A DNA stretch of 64,000 nt from Nemophila menziesii. Its lineage: Eukaryota > Streptophyta > Magnoliopsida > Boraginales > Hydrophyllaceae. This document shows positions 21,272 to 34,700 of the stretch, piece after piece. The stretch covers positions 4,960,001 through 5,024,000 of the forward strand of contig JARWIR010000050.1 of NCBI GenBank assembly GCA_029959085.1. The letters are read 5' to 3'. The translations under genes were made by a program, and so were the position numbers. Each line of letters starts with the position of its first letter. Within the stretch, counting starts at the first letter, position 1. The notes below the pieces were generated by a model. It searched no databases. It saw only the letters and a program-made list of their open reading frames with translations, and was not told where the DNA came from.

Positions 21272-24194
21272 CTAAAATATAACATAAGAAAATAAACTAT
21301 ATTTTTATTTATTGCTTAAATCTAGGCTTAATTTGTGTATTCTGGCGCCGACAAAGCTACCTAAGTATTATTCGCAGTAATTATAGTCTAGTGTTATGCT
21401 TTAATAAGGGTTGTATAATTCATCAACTTACATTTAGAGGCCATGAAAATTTTACCAATTCTATTTTATTGCATAAGACATTGGGTTGTTATAACAAAAC
21501 AAAAATATGTTAAGCTAGATTTAGTATAATTATATTTAATCAATATATAAGTGAAAGGATGAGTTGAACATTCAATTAAGATTACATTGAAAGAAAACAA
21601 GTATTTCTGATTCCAAAAATCTATATGGATTTGAACTTCTATATTTGTACTCTTTTTCTGCAAATTTTTTTATCATTTTTTGTTTTCTTTAATTATTATA
21701 TAATTATTGGTCATAATAAAAACATACCTTGTGACAAATTACATAGACTCCAAAAGAGGGAATGTTCTTGAAAAGAAACATAATCTTAATAAACATGGGA
21801 GATCCGTCTAAAAGCATCTATCATTATAATCTTCAAAAAAAATATAAAGAAATTGTAAATTGTAAAAAAAAAACTAATTACACTTTTTATATGGTTTAGA
21901 AATAAGCTTGATTTGAAAGTTTTCTTCTTTACCTCTGGTCTTCTTTCTTCAATCGATATTTCGCTATGGAAAAGTTTTGCGGCGTGAAAGTTATGGAGTA
22001 AGCAAAGGTTTTTTTCTTTTCCATTTTAACCTACACCCTGCTTAGCTGAAAAAGCCCAGCCCACTGACGAAGACCCGCACTTAGACCCACCTGAACACTA
22101 TAAAAGCCCAAATTGACTTGAAATTAAAATTAGGCCCCCGATTATGTTTTTAGAAAAAAAATATGAATGGACACTATTCATTTTTAAAATTCATATATAA
22201 CCTATCTATTGATTAATTTTTTAGAAAATTGTTCAATCCCTAATATGACACTACTAGCTACTATTAAATAATATAGAAACATCTAATAATCACTATGGTA
22301 ACATTGCATTTCCAGAATATGTATCTCTATCATCTATCTTAGTGTTACAATAGATACATAACGAGTCAATATTGTGGTCACATGATATTTGTCTTATCTT
22401 TTTTGGCTATTTGTTGAGTGTAGCTAATCATAGAGTAAGTCTATGTCTCGGTTTAATTTTCTTGTCACACCATAATATTATGCCATGTACAAAATTTATT
22501 TGCTAGCCGCAATAGATTGCAGGTATATCATAGATTTGTTGGACACAATATTGTATAATATGTTTTACTTAAAGTATAAGTTGTTTTTAGTTTAAAGTTT
22601 AAATAAAAAAAATTGATCCATGTAAATAGTGTATGGTTTAGATAAAAGTTCTCATATTTTTCTATGACCATCTTTCATCATCTTTCTCTTTTGAAAAAAT
22701 TTAAGAAATAAATGTAAGTTCATATTTAACTCAAATCTTAGTTTTGAGGAAATCCATTCATCTAATATTTGATGGTTCAATACTATTAAGAAATATACTC
22801 TATGTTTTTAACTTGCAAAAGTAATTATCTAATTAATCTAATGACATGTATTTTGTTATTATAATTAATAAATATAATGTGAATATTTGACCATTCAATA
22901 TATGATGTAAGTCTTACTCAAGTTTTGAAGGAGGAGATACCTTAAAAAGCATAAATTACTGGAAAATCAGCTATAATTTAGCAAATTTCAGCAATTTGAT
23001 AATATGCGTTCCAAATATTTAAAACATCATTAATCCCTGTAAATTTCCTCTAATTCGTTAAACTTTGAGAAGTTAATCCCTTCCATTCCAAATATTTAAA
23101 TGTGTATATTATTCAATGTGGCCTACTATAGTCCCTATAGTCTACACTGATGAGTTAGTGTCATATTTTTGGAATTCGCATCCATTTTTTAATTGTTGTC
23201 AAAAAATAATTAAAATACAATACACATTCTTTGAAATATATCATCCATCCTTTGTTTTTGTACATAAAAGTTATTTACAGGCTTCATCTATAACTAAAGA
23301 CAAAGTAGTCTAAAAATAAATTATTTAACTCAAAAAAAACCATATAACATTATTATTCACCTTATTTCACAAACACCCAATTTAACTAAAACACCTAGAA
23401 CAAAAGTTATTAACAGTATCGCTTGTAAAGTTATTCTATAATATTGTTAAAGACTTGTAGCCATTTGTGAAATCTTCTGCGACAATCATAATTTATATGA
23501 CCTAAAATTTATTTCATGTTCTATTTATTTGCATGTATCTCATTTTACATAAGATTTTTCAATTATATATTAACTTGAATACCTTTTTCTGACCAAATTT
23601 AAATAAATTAATTAATTACCTCTTATCCAGATTGGGTCCATTAAGTACTCACGTGTCACAAAGCTCGGATAAAGTCCTATTGATGCACTTCAATCTGACA
23701 CAAGAGCCATAAAATTCAGATCATTCTAAAAACTAGCTAATGATTTCACTTGTACAAGTTTTATTAATTTACCATTAAATTGAATTAGAAAATTTTGTAA
23801 GTGAAATATAAACACACCTTGTTACAAAAATTCATTGAACTATACATTTCCAATAAATTTTATATTCGTAATTGTCAACGTCATAAATAGTTAAAAAGTA
23901 GCTTAGTTTATAAACTTTAAAAGTTTCTAATAAATAAAATAAAATAAAACCCTTACCTGGAGCCTTTGGTGGTGTTGTTGATGTTGGTGATGCTGGTGAT
24001 GATGGAGAAGGTGGAGCTGGTGGGGTAACCTTTCTAGGGTGCCCCTTGGCAGCTTTTTGGGTAAACCCTAGGTGGCGGCCTTGTGTGGTGTTGCTAGTGA
24101 AGCCCTGTTAAAGGAAATATTCGAGAAGGTGGTCTTTTGTTGTGGTGTTGGAGCTGGTTTCGCCTGCAAAGGGAAAACTTTTGTAGGGCATTGA

Positions 24195-25837
24195 TCATAT
24201 GTTGTCTAAAAGTCAGCACATCTTGATATGCTCGATGGTGTTCTTGACGCTCAACTATTATAAGGGACCCACTGTTTCCACCAACATGGTCCTCACGTCC
24301 GTCTGGAAGGATAGAAACCCTTTAGGGAAAAGAGAAACATAATCCGATTCTCCACCGCTAGCTAAATAGCCTACCCGAAAAAAAGAGTATGCAATTAGAT
24401 CTATGCGGGTTTCTTACAGGATTAGCATGTTACTTTGTCATGTTTTTAAACGACTTTGAATATATTATCGAATTAATAAGATTCAACTACAAAAAAGAGA
24501 TAATTAAAAAACTTACATTCACATGGAACACTGACACACGGTTTCTAGGATCGCTACCATACACCACATAACAGATTTTTGTAACATTACTAGCACTCGA
24601 GAAATCGTCGGACTGCAATTAATGTAAAAATAATTTCACGATAAGTCCCTATAAATTATAAGTATAATTTTTATGAAACTGTTGAGAGAAGTGAAAGTTG
24701 TGAGTAATACCTTGTGGTGAAGTGTATTATCATTGACAAAGTCAAAGATTCTTCGTGGTGGCAATGGAAGCCATAAAGAAGCTACAGCATTACGAACAGT
24801 CTTGGAAGGCATTTCCAGTTCATTTAACTTCTTCTTGGTGACCTGCCATCACTATTTACCCAAAAAGAATAAAAATTAATATAGAGTTAGTTAATTATGC
24901 TAAGTCAATTGTAATTATTTATTAAAAATTTTACCTGCATTATGGAGAAGACGAACCTGGTAAAGGGTATAAACCCAACGCTTTGCACCATAAGCAAGAC
25001 CTGCACCCACTAGAGGCTTGTACCTAACATGAACATTTTAATTATGCACCTCAGAATATTTTGAATATACTTTTTTTATAGACTGAATTTCAGAGTGTAA
25101 TCAAAAAATTATAATTCAACTAAAATTCAACATAAAAATTTATAAGTAAACTAAATATATTTTCTTAATAATGATCACATCCAAATAGTTATTCAAACTT
25201 ATCAACATACTTATTTAAACTTCATTGTATTAGTTGAAATTATATCTAAATCAAAATTTATATTTTCTTAGATGATCTTTTGTGCTTAATCTTGAGAAAA
25301 AATATTAGATAAATCGATTCACATATTCTACAAACATTTAAGACAACAAAACTAAGGACATTTTGGTAAAAACATAAAAGAAGCACTACTTAAATAATTA
25401 ATATATATTAGCGTTTTGTTTATTAGCACTTATGTGATGTAACTAATGGATTAACTTTATAGGCCATGAATGTAGAAAAAAACTAAAATGAATAAAATTG
25501 AGGCATGGTGTTAATACCTTTTTTGCCGATCTTGTATCTCTTGTTATGCATTCACCTTTTCTATTTTATTGAAATGACATGACCATTTTATTGAAATGAC
25601 ATGACCAATGTTCTTTTTCCTGTAAATCAAATACTCGATACTAATTGTATAGATAAATGATTTAGTCTTAACAATAAAAAAATAGATAAAATATTTACAA
25701 ATTAATGGATTGTAAATTATATAACGTTGCATGTTTAACATTTTTAATAAGTATTTGGAATCTCAATAATGTTAATTGAATAGATTTAGAAATAATAAAA
25801 AGTAAATGCTACCTTCAAAAGAAAATGATCTGAATCT
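24195..25837 (-). pseudogene. HD-Zip IV pseudogene copy, unit 6
   Basis: Pieces: mini-exon 25813-25837, A 24935-25023, B 24711-24842, C 24517-24612, terminal block from 24486 to 24195. It has the same A0 duplication as unit 5 (25563-25606). Exon B has CAGTTC where unit 5 has CGGCTC on the plus strand, part of the cluster of differences between the two sisters. Confidence 0.8.
25563..25606. repeat. 22-bp direct tandem duplication (unit 6)
   Basis: Same event as in unit 5, at the 4566-bp offset. Confidence 0.95.
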
Positions 25838-28761
25838 CTAAAATATAACATAAGAAAATAAACTATATTTTTATTTATTGCTTAAATCTAGGCTTAATTT
25901 GTGTATTCTGGCGCCGACAAAGCTACCTAAGTATTATTCGCAGTAATTATAGTCTAGTGTTATGCTTTAATAAGGGTTGTATAATTCATCAACTTACATT
26001 TAGAGGCCATGAAAATTTTACCAATTCTATTTTATTGCATAAGACATTGGGTTGTTATAACAAAACAAAAATATGTTAAGCTAGATTTAGTATAATTATA
26101 TTTAATCAATATATAAGTGAAAGGATGAGTTGAACATTCAATTAAGATTACATTGAAAGAAAACAAGTATTTCTGATTCCAAAAATCTATATGGATTTGA
26201 ACTTCTATATTTGTACTCTTTTTCTGCAAATTTTTTTATCATTTTTTGTTTTCTTTAATTATTATATAATTATTGGTCATAATAAAAACATACCTTGTGA
26301 CAAATTACATAGACTCCAAAAGAGGGAATGTTCTTGAAAAGAAACATAATCTTAATAAACATGGGAGATCCGTCTAAAAGCATCTATCATTATAATCTTC
26401 AAAAAAAATATAAAGAAATTGTAAATTGTAAAAAAAAAACGGATTACACTTTTTATATGGTTTAGAAATAAGCTTGATTTGAAAGTTTTCTTCTTTACCT
26501 CTGGTCTTCTTTCTTCAATCGATATTTCGCTATGGAAAAGTTTTGCGGCGTGAAAGTTATGGAGTAAGCAAAGGTTTTTTTCTTTTCCATTTTAACCTAC
26601 ACCCTGCTTAGCTGAAAAAGCCCAGCCCACTGACGAAGACCCGCACTTAGACCCACCTGAACACTATAAAAGCCCAAATTGACTTGAAATTAAAATTAGG
26701 CCCCCGATTATGTTTTTAGAAAAAAAATATGAATGGACACTATTCATTTTTAAAATTCATATATAACCTATCTATTGATTAATTTTTTAGAAAATTGTTC
26801 AATCCCTAATATGACACTACTAGCTACTATTAAATAATATAGAAACATCTAATAATCACTATGGTAACATTGCATTTCCAGAATATGTATCTCTATCATC
26901 TATCTTAGTGTTACAATAGATACATAACGAGTCAATATTGTGGTCACATGATATTTGTCTTATCTTTTTTGGCTATTTGTTGAGTGTAGCTAATCATAGA
27001 GTAAGTCTATGTCTCGGTTTAATTTTCTTGTCACACCATAATATTATGCCATGTACAAAATTTATTTGCTAGCCGCAATAGATTGCAGGTATATCATAGA
27101 TTTGTTGGACACAATATTGTATAATATGTTTTACTTAAAGTATAAGTTGTTTTTAGTTTAAAGTTTAAATAAAAAAAATTGATCCATGTAAATAGTGTAT
27201 GGTTTAGATAAAAGTTCTCATATTTTTCTATGACCATCTTTCATCATCTTTCTCTTTTGAAAAAATTTAAGAAATAAATGTAAGTTCATATTTAACTCAA
27301 ATCTTAGTTTTGAGGAAATTCATTCATCTAATATTTGATGGTTCAATACTATTAAGAAACATACTCTATGTTTTTAACTTGCAAAAGTAATTATCTAATT
27401 AATCTAATGACATGTATTTTTTTTATTATAATTAATAAATGTAATGTGAATATTTGACCATTCAATATATGATGTAAGTCTTACTCAAGTTTTGAAGGAG
27501 GAGATACCTTAAAAAGCATAAATTACTAGAAAATCAGCTATAATTTAGCAAATTTCAGCAATTTGATAATATGCGTTCCAAATATTTAAAACATCATTAA
27601 TCTCTGTAAATTTCCTCTAGTTCGTTAAACTTTGATAAGTTAATCCCTTCCATTCCAAATATTTAAATGTGTATATTATTCAATGTGGCCTACTATAGTC
27701 CCTATGGTCTACACTGATGAGTTAGTGTCATATTTTTGGAATTCGCATCCATTTTTTAATTATTGTCAAAAAATAATTAAAATACAATACACATCCTTTG
27801 AAATATATCATCCATCCTTTGTTTTTGTACATAAAAGTTATTTACAGGCTTCATCTATAACTAAAGACAGAGTAGTCTAAAAATAAATTATTTAACTCAA
27901 AAAAAACCATATAACATTATTATTCACCTTATTTCACAAACACCCAATTTATCTAAAACACCTAGAACAAAAGTTATTAACAGTATCGCTTGTAAAGTTA
28001 TTCTGAAATATTGTTAAAGACTTGTAGCCATTTGTGAAATCTTCTGCGACAATCATAATTTATATGACCTGAAATTTATTTCATGTTCTATTTAATTGCA
28101 TGTATCTCATTTTACATAAGATTTTTCAATTATATATTAACTTGAATACCTTTTTCTGACCAAATTTAAATAAATAAATTAATTACCTCTTATCCAGATT
28201 GGGTCCATTAAGTACTCACGTGTCACAAAGCTCGGATAAAGTCCTATTGATGCACTTCAATCTAACACAAGAGCCATAAAATTTAGATCATTCTAAAAAC
28301 ACGCTAATGATTTCACTTGTACAAGTTTTATTAATTTAACATTAAATTGAATTAGAAAATTTTGTAAGTGAAATATAAACACACCTTGTTACAAAAATTC
28401 ATTGAACTATATATTTCCAGTAAATTTTATATTCGTAATTGTCAACGTCATAAATAGTTAAAAAGTAGCTTAGTTTATAAACTTTAAAATTTTATAATAA
28501 ATAAAATAAAATAAAACCCTTACCTGGAGCCTTTGGTGGTGTAGTTGAAGTTTGTGGTACTGGTGATGATGGAGAAGGTGGAGCTGGTGGGGTGACCTTT
28601 CTAGGGTGCCCCTTGGAAGCTTTTTGGGTAAACCCTAGGTGGCGGTCTTGTGTGGTGTTGCTGGTGAAGCCCCGTTAAAGGAAATATTCGAGAAGGTGGT
28701 CTTTTGTTGTGGTGTTGGAGCTGGTTTCGCCTGCAAAGGGAAAAATTTTGTAGGGCATTGA

Positions 28762-30404
28762 TCATATGTTGTCTAAAAGCCAGGACACCTTGATATGCTC
28801 AATGGTGTTCTTGACGCCCAACTGTTATAAGGGACCCACTGTTTCCACCAACATGGTCCTCACGTCCGTCTGGAAGGATAGAAACCCTTTAGGGAAAAGA
28901 GAAATATAATCCGATTCTCCACCGCTAGCTAAATAGCGTACCCAAAAAAAAGAGTATGCAATTAGATCTATGCGGGTTTCTTACAGGATTAGCATATTAC
29001 TTTGTCATGTTTTTAAACGACTTTGAATATATTATCGAATTAATAAGATTCAACTACAAAAAAGAGATAATTAAAAAACTTACATTCACATGGAACACTG
29101 ACACGCGGTTTCTAGGATCGCTACCATTCACCACATAACAGATTTCTGTAACATTACTAGCACTCGACAAATCGTCGGACTGCAATTAATGTAAAAATAA
29201 TTTCACGATAAGTCCCTATAAATTATAAGTATAATTTTTATGAAACTATTGAGGGAAGTGAAAGTTGTGAGTAGTACCTTGTGGTGACGTGTATTATCAT
29301 TGACAAAGTCAAAGATTCTTCGTGGTGGCAATGGAAGCCATAAAGAAGCTACAGCATTACGCACAGTCTTGGAAGGCATTTCCGGTTCATTTAACTTCTT
29401 CTTGGTGACATGCCATCACTATTTACCCAAAAAGAATAAAAATTAATATAGAGTTAATTAATTATGCTAAGTCAATTGTAATTATTTATTAAAAATTTTA
29501 CCTGCATTATGGAGAAGACGAACCTGGTAAAGGGTATAAACCCAACGTTTTGCACCATAAGCAAGACCTGCACCCACTAGAGGCTTGTATCTAACATGAA
29601 CATTTTAATTATCCACCTCAGAATATTTTGAATATACTTTTTCTATAGACGGAATTTCAGAGTGTAATCAAAAAATTATAATTCAACTAACATTCAACAT
29701 AAAAATTTATAAGTAAACTAAATATATTTTCTTAATAATGATCACATCCAAATAGTTATTCAAACTTATCAACATACTTATTTAAACTTCATTGTATTAG
29801 TTGAAATTATATCTAAATCTAAATTTATATTTTCATACATGATCTTTTGTGCTTAATCTTGAGAAAAAATATTAGATAAATCGATTCACATATTCTACAA
29901 ACATTTAAGACAACAAAACTAAGGACATTTTGGTAAAAACATAAAAGAAGCACTACTTAAATAATTAATATATATTAGCGTTTTGTTTATTAGCACTTAT
30001 GTGATGTAACTAATGGATTAACTTTATAGGCCATGAATGTAGAAAAAAACTAAAATGAATAAAATTGAGGCATGGTGTTAATACCTTTTTTGCAGATCTT
30101 GTATCTCTTGTTATGCATTCACCTTTTCTATTTTATTGAGATGACATGACCATTTTATTGAAATGACATGACCAACGTTCTTTTTCCTGTAAATCAAATA
30201 ACTCGATACTAATTGTATAGATAAATGATGAAGTCTTAACAATAAAAAAATAGATAAAATATTTACAAATTAATGGATTGTAAATTATATAACGTTGCAT
30301 GTTTAACATTTTTAATAAGTATTTGGAATCTCAATAATGTTAATTGAATAGATTTAGAAATAATAAAAAGTAAATGCTACCTCAAAAGAAAATGATCTGA
30401 ATCT
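28762..30404 (-). pseudogene. HD-Zip IV pseudogene copy, unit 7, exon B acceptor lost
   Basis: Pieces: mini-exon 30381-30404 (one base short), A 29502-29590, B 29278-29409, C 29084-29179, terminal block from 29053 to 28762. The plus strand reads GTGACATGCC where other units read GTGACCTGCC, so the acceptor of exon B is GGCAT instead of GGCAG. The A0 duplication is at 30130-30173. Confidence 0.8.
30130..30173. repeat. 22-bp direct tandem duplication (unit 7)
   Basis: Same event, but the first copy has one substitution (TTGAG for TTGAA), so it has existed long enough to mutate here. Confidence 0.95.
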
Positions 30405-31773
30405 CTAAAATATAACATAAGAAAATAAACTATATTTTTATTTATTGCTTAAATCTAGGCTTAATTTGTATATTCTGGCGCCGACAAAGCTACCTAAGTA
30501 TTATTTGCAGTAATTATAGTCTAGCGTTATGCTTTAATAAGGGTTGTATAATTCATCAACTTACATTTAGAGGCCATGAAAATTTTACCAATTCTATTTT
30601 ATTGCATAAGACATTGGGTTGTTGTAACAAAACAAAAATATGTTAAGCTAGATTTAGTATAATTATATTTAATCAATATATAAGTGAAAGGATGAGTTGA
30701 ACATTCAATTAAGATTACATTGAAAGAAAACAAGTATTTCTGATTCCAAAAATCTACATGGATTTGAACTTCTATATTTGTACTCTTTTTTTGCAAATTT
30801 TTTTATCATTTTTTGTTTTCTTTAATTATTATATAATTATTGGTCATAATAAAAACATACCTTGTGACAAATTACATAGACTCCAAAAGAGGGAATGTTC
30901 TTGAAAAGAAACATAATCTTGATAAACATGGGAGATCCGTCTAAAAGCATCTATCATTATAATCTTCAAAAAAAATATAAAGAAATTGTAAATTGTAAAA
31001 AAAAAACTGATTACACTTTTTATATGGTTTAGAAATAAGCTTGATTTGAAAGTTTTCTTCTTTACCTCTGGTCTTCTTTCTTCAATCGATATTTCGCTAT
31101 GGAAAAGTTTTGCGGCGTGAAAGTTATGGAGTAAGCGAAAGGTTTTTTTCTTTTCCATTTTAACCTACACCCTGCTTAGCTGAAAAAGCCCAGCCCACTG
31201 ACTAAGACCCGCACTTAGACCAACCTGAACACTATAAAAGCCCAAATTGACTTGAACTTAAAATTAGGCCCCCGATTATGTTTTTAGAAAAAAAATATGA
31301 ATGGACACTATTCATTTTTAAAATTCATATATAACCTATCTATTGATTAATTTTTTAGAAAATTATTCAATCCCTAATATGACACTACTAGCTACTATTA
31401 AATAATATAGAAACATCTAATAATCACTATGGTAACATTGCATTTCCAAAATATGTATCTCTATCATCTATCTTAGTGTTACAATAGATACATAACGAGT
31501 CAATATTGTGGTCACATGATATTTGTCTTATCTTTTTTGGCTATTTGTTGAGTGTAGCTAATCATAGAGTAAGTCTATGTCTCGGTTTAATTTTCTTGTC
31601 ACACCATAATATTATGCCATGTACAAAATTTATTTGCTGGCCGCAATAGATTGCAGGTATATCATAGATTTGTTGGACACAATATTGTATAATATGTTTT
31701 ACTTAAAGTATAAGTTGTTTTTAGTTTAAAATTTAAATAAAAAAAATTGATCCATGTAAATAGTGTATGGTTT

Positions 31774-34700
31774 AGATAAAGGTTCTCATATTTTTCTATG
31801 ACCATCTTTCATCATCTTTCTCTTTTGAAAAAATTTAAGAAATAAATGTAAGTTCATATTTAACTCAAATCTTAGTTTTGAGGAAATTCATTCATCTAAT
31901 ATTTGATGCTTCAATACTATTAAGAAACATACTCTATGTTTTTAACTTGCAAAAGTAATTATCTAATTAATCTAATGACATGTATTTTTTTTATTATAAT
32001 TAATAAATGTAATGTGAATATTTGACCATTCAATATATGATGTAAGTCTTACTCAAGTTTTGAAGGAGGAGATACCTTAAAAAGCATAAATTACTGGAAA
32101 ATCAGCTATAATTTAGCAAATTTCAGCAATTTGATAATATGCGTTCCAAATATTTAAAACATCATTAATCCCTGTAAATTTCCTTTAATTCGTTAAACTT
32201 TGATAAGTTAATCCCTTCCATTCCAAATATTTAAATGTGTATATTATTCAATGTGGCCTACTATAGTCCCTATGGTCTACACTGATGAGTTAGTGTCATA
32301 TTTTTGGAATTCGCATCTATTTTTTAATTATTGTCAAAAAATAATTAAAATACAATACACATCCTTTGAAATATATCATCCATCCTTTGTTTTTGTACAT
32401 AAAAGATATTTACAGGCTTCATCTATAACTAAAGAGAGAGTAGTCTAAAAATAAATTATTTAACTCAAAAAAAACCATATAACATTATTATTCACCTTAT
32501 TTCACAAACACCCAATTTAACTAAAACACCTAGAACAAAAGTTATTAACAGTATCGCTTGTAAAGTTATTCTGAAATATTGTTAAAGACTTGTAGCCATT
32601 TGTGAAATCTTCTGCGACAATCATAATTTATATGACCTGATATTGATTTCATGTTCTATTTAATTGCATGTATCTCATTTTACATAAGATTTTTCAATTA
32701 TATATTAACTTGAATACCTTTTTCTGACCAAATTTAAATAAATAAATTAATTACCTCTTATCCAGATTGGGTCCCTTAAGTACTCACGTGTCACAAAGCT
32801 CGCATAAAGTCCTATTGATGCACTTCAATCTGACACAAGAGCCATAAAATTCAGATCATTCTAAAAACACGCTAATGATTTCACTTGTACAAGTTTTATT
32901 AATTTAACATTAAATTGAATTAGAAAATTTTGTAAGTGAAATATAAACACACCTTGTTACAAAAATTCATTGAACTATACATTTCCAGTAAATTTTATAT
33001 TCGTAATTGTCAACGTCATAAATAGTTAAAAAGTAGCTTAGTTTATAAACTTTAAAAGTTTATAACAAATAAAATAAAATAAAACCCTTACCTGGAGCCT
33101 TTGGTGGTGTTGTTGATGTTGGTGGTACTGGTGATGATGGAGAAGGTGGAGCTGGTGGGGTGACCTTTCTAGGGTGCCCCTTGGCATCTTTTTGGGTAAA
33201 CCCTAGGTGGCGGTCTTGTGTGGTGTTGCTGTGAAGCCCTGTTAAAGGAAATATTCGAGAAGGTGGTCTTTTGTTGTGGTGTTGGAGCTGGTTTCTCCTG
33301 CAAAGGGAAAACTTTTGTAGGGCATTGATCATATGTTGTCTAAAAGCCAGGACACCTTGATATGCTCGATGGTGTTCTTGACGCCCAACTGTTATAAGGG
33401 ACCCACTGATTCCACCAACATGGTCCTCACGTCCGTCCGGAAGGATAGAAACCCTTTAGGGAAAAGAGAAACATAATCCGATTCTCCACCGCTAGCTAAA
33501 TAGCGTACCCAAAAAAAAGATTATGCAATTAGATCTATGCGGGTATCTTACAGGATTAGCATGTTACTTTGTCATGTTTTTAAACGACTTTGAATATATT
33601 ATCGAATTAATAAGATTCAACTACAAAAAAGAGATAAATAAAAAACTTACATTCACATGGAACACTGACACGCGGTTTCTAGGATCGCTACCATTCACCA
33701 CATAACAGATTTCTGTAACATTACTAGCACTCGAGAAATCGTCAGACTTCAATTAATGTAAAAATAATTTCACGATAAGTCCCTATAAATTATAAGTATA
33801 ATATTTATGAAACTATTGAGGGAAGTGAAAGTTGTGAGTAGTACCTTGTGGTGACGTGTATTATCATTGACAAAGTCAAAGATTCTTCGTGGTGGCAATG
33901 GAAGCCATAAAGAAGCTACAGCATTACGAACAGTCTTGGAAGGCATTTCCGGTTCATTTAACTTCTTCTTGGTGACCTGCCATCACTATTTACCCAAAAA
34001 GAATAAAAATTAATATAGAGTTAATTAATTACGCTAAGTCAATTGTAATTATTTATTAAAAATTTTACCTGTATTATGGCGAAGACGAACCTGGTAAAGG
34101 GTATAAACCCAACGTTTTGCACCATAAGCAAGACCTGCACCCACTAGAGGCTTGTACCTAACATGAACATTTTAATTATCCACCTCAGAATATTTTGAAT
34201 ATACTTTTTCTATAGACTGAATTTCGGAGTGTAATCAAAAAATTATAATTCAACTAAAATTCAACATAAAAATTTATAAGTAAACTAAATATATTTTCTT
34301 AATAATGATCACATCCAAATAGTTATTCAAACTTATCAACATACTTATTTAAACTTCATTGTATTAGTTGAAATTATATCTAAATCTAAATTTATATTTT
34401 CATAGATGATCTTTTGTGCTTAATCTTGTGAAAAAATATTAGATAAATCGATTCACATATTCTACAAACATTTAAGACAACAAAACTAAGGACATTTTGG
34501 TAAAAATATAAAAAAAGCACTACTTAAATAATTAATATATATTAGCGTTTTGTTTATTAGCACTTATGTGATGCAACTAATGGATTAACTTTATAGGCCA
34601 TGAATGTAGAAAAAAACTAAAATGAATAAAATTGAGACATGGTGTTAATACCTTTTTTGCCGATCTTGTATCTCTTGTTATGCATTCACCTTTTCTATTT

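Larger units (their letters stand above)
18074..22639. repeat. Repeat unit 5
   Basis: This unit is almost identical to unit 6 at an offset of 4566 bp. Shared markers include AATCCATTC near the left end, AGAAGTTAATCCC, GACGAAGACCCGC near the right end and the 22-bp duplication at 20997-21040. In a short interval, 20.1-20.7 kb, it instead carries unit 3/4-like bases (GGCTCATTT, ATTGTTTATT). The proline-rich stretch is 19391-19597. Confidence 0.95.
22640..27205. repeat. Repeat unit 6
   Basis: This is the sister copy of unit 5. Most of the differences I see fall between about 24,680 and 25,255, where unit 6 carries bases found in most other units (ATTATTTATT, for example). That clustering suggests a conversion tract. 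The 22-bp duplication is at 25563-25606 and the proline-rich stretch at 23957-24163. Confidence 0.95.
27206..31773. repeat. Repeat unit 7
   Basis: This unit shares the 22-bp duplication (30130-30173) with units 5 and 6, but its left end has the commoner AATTCATTC form, so it is a recombinant between types. The proline-rich stretch (28524-28730) carries private substitutions near its 5' side on the plus strand. Confidence 0.95.

Noticed and set aside
30844..31158. 104-codon minus-strand open frame in unit 7 (MEKKKTFRLLHNFHAAKLFH...)
   Set aside because: It reads straight through two predicted introns because of an extra base in the A run, and the same frame is shorter or broken in most other units.
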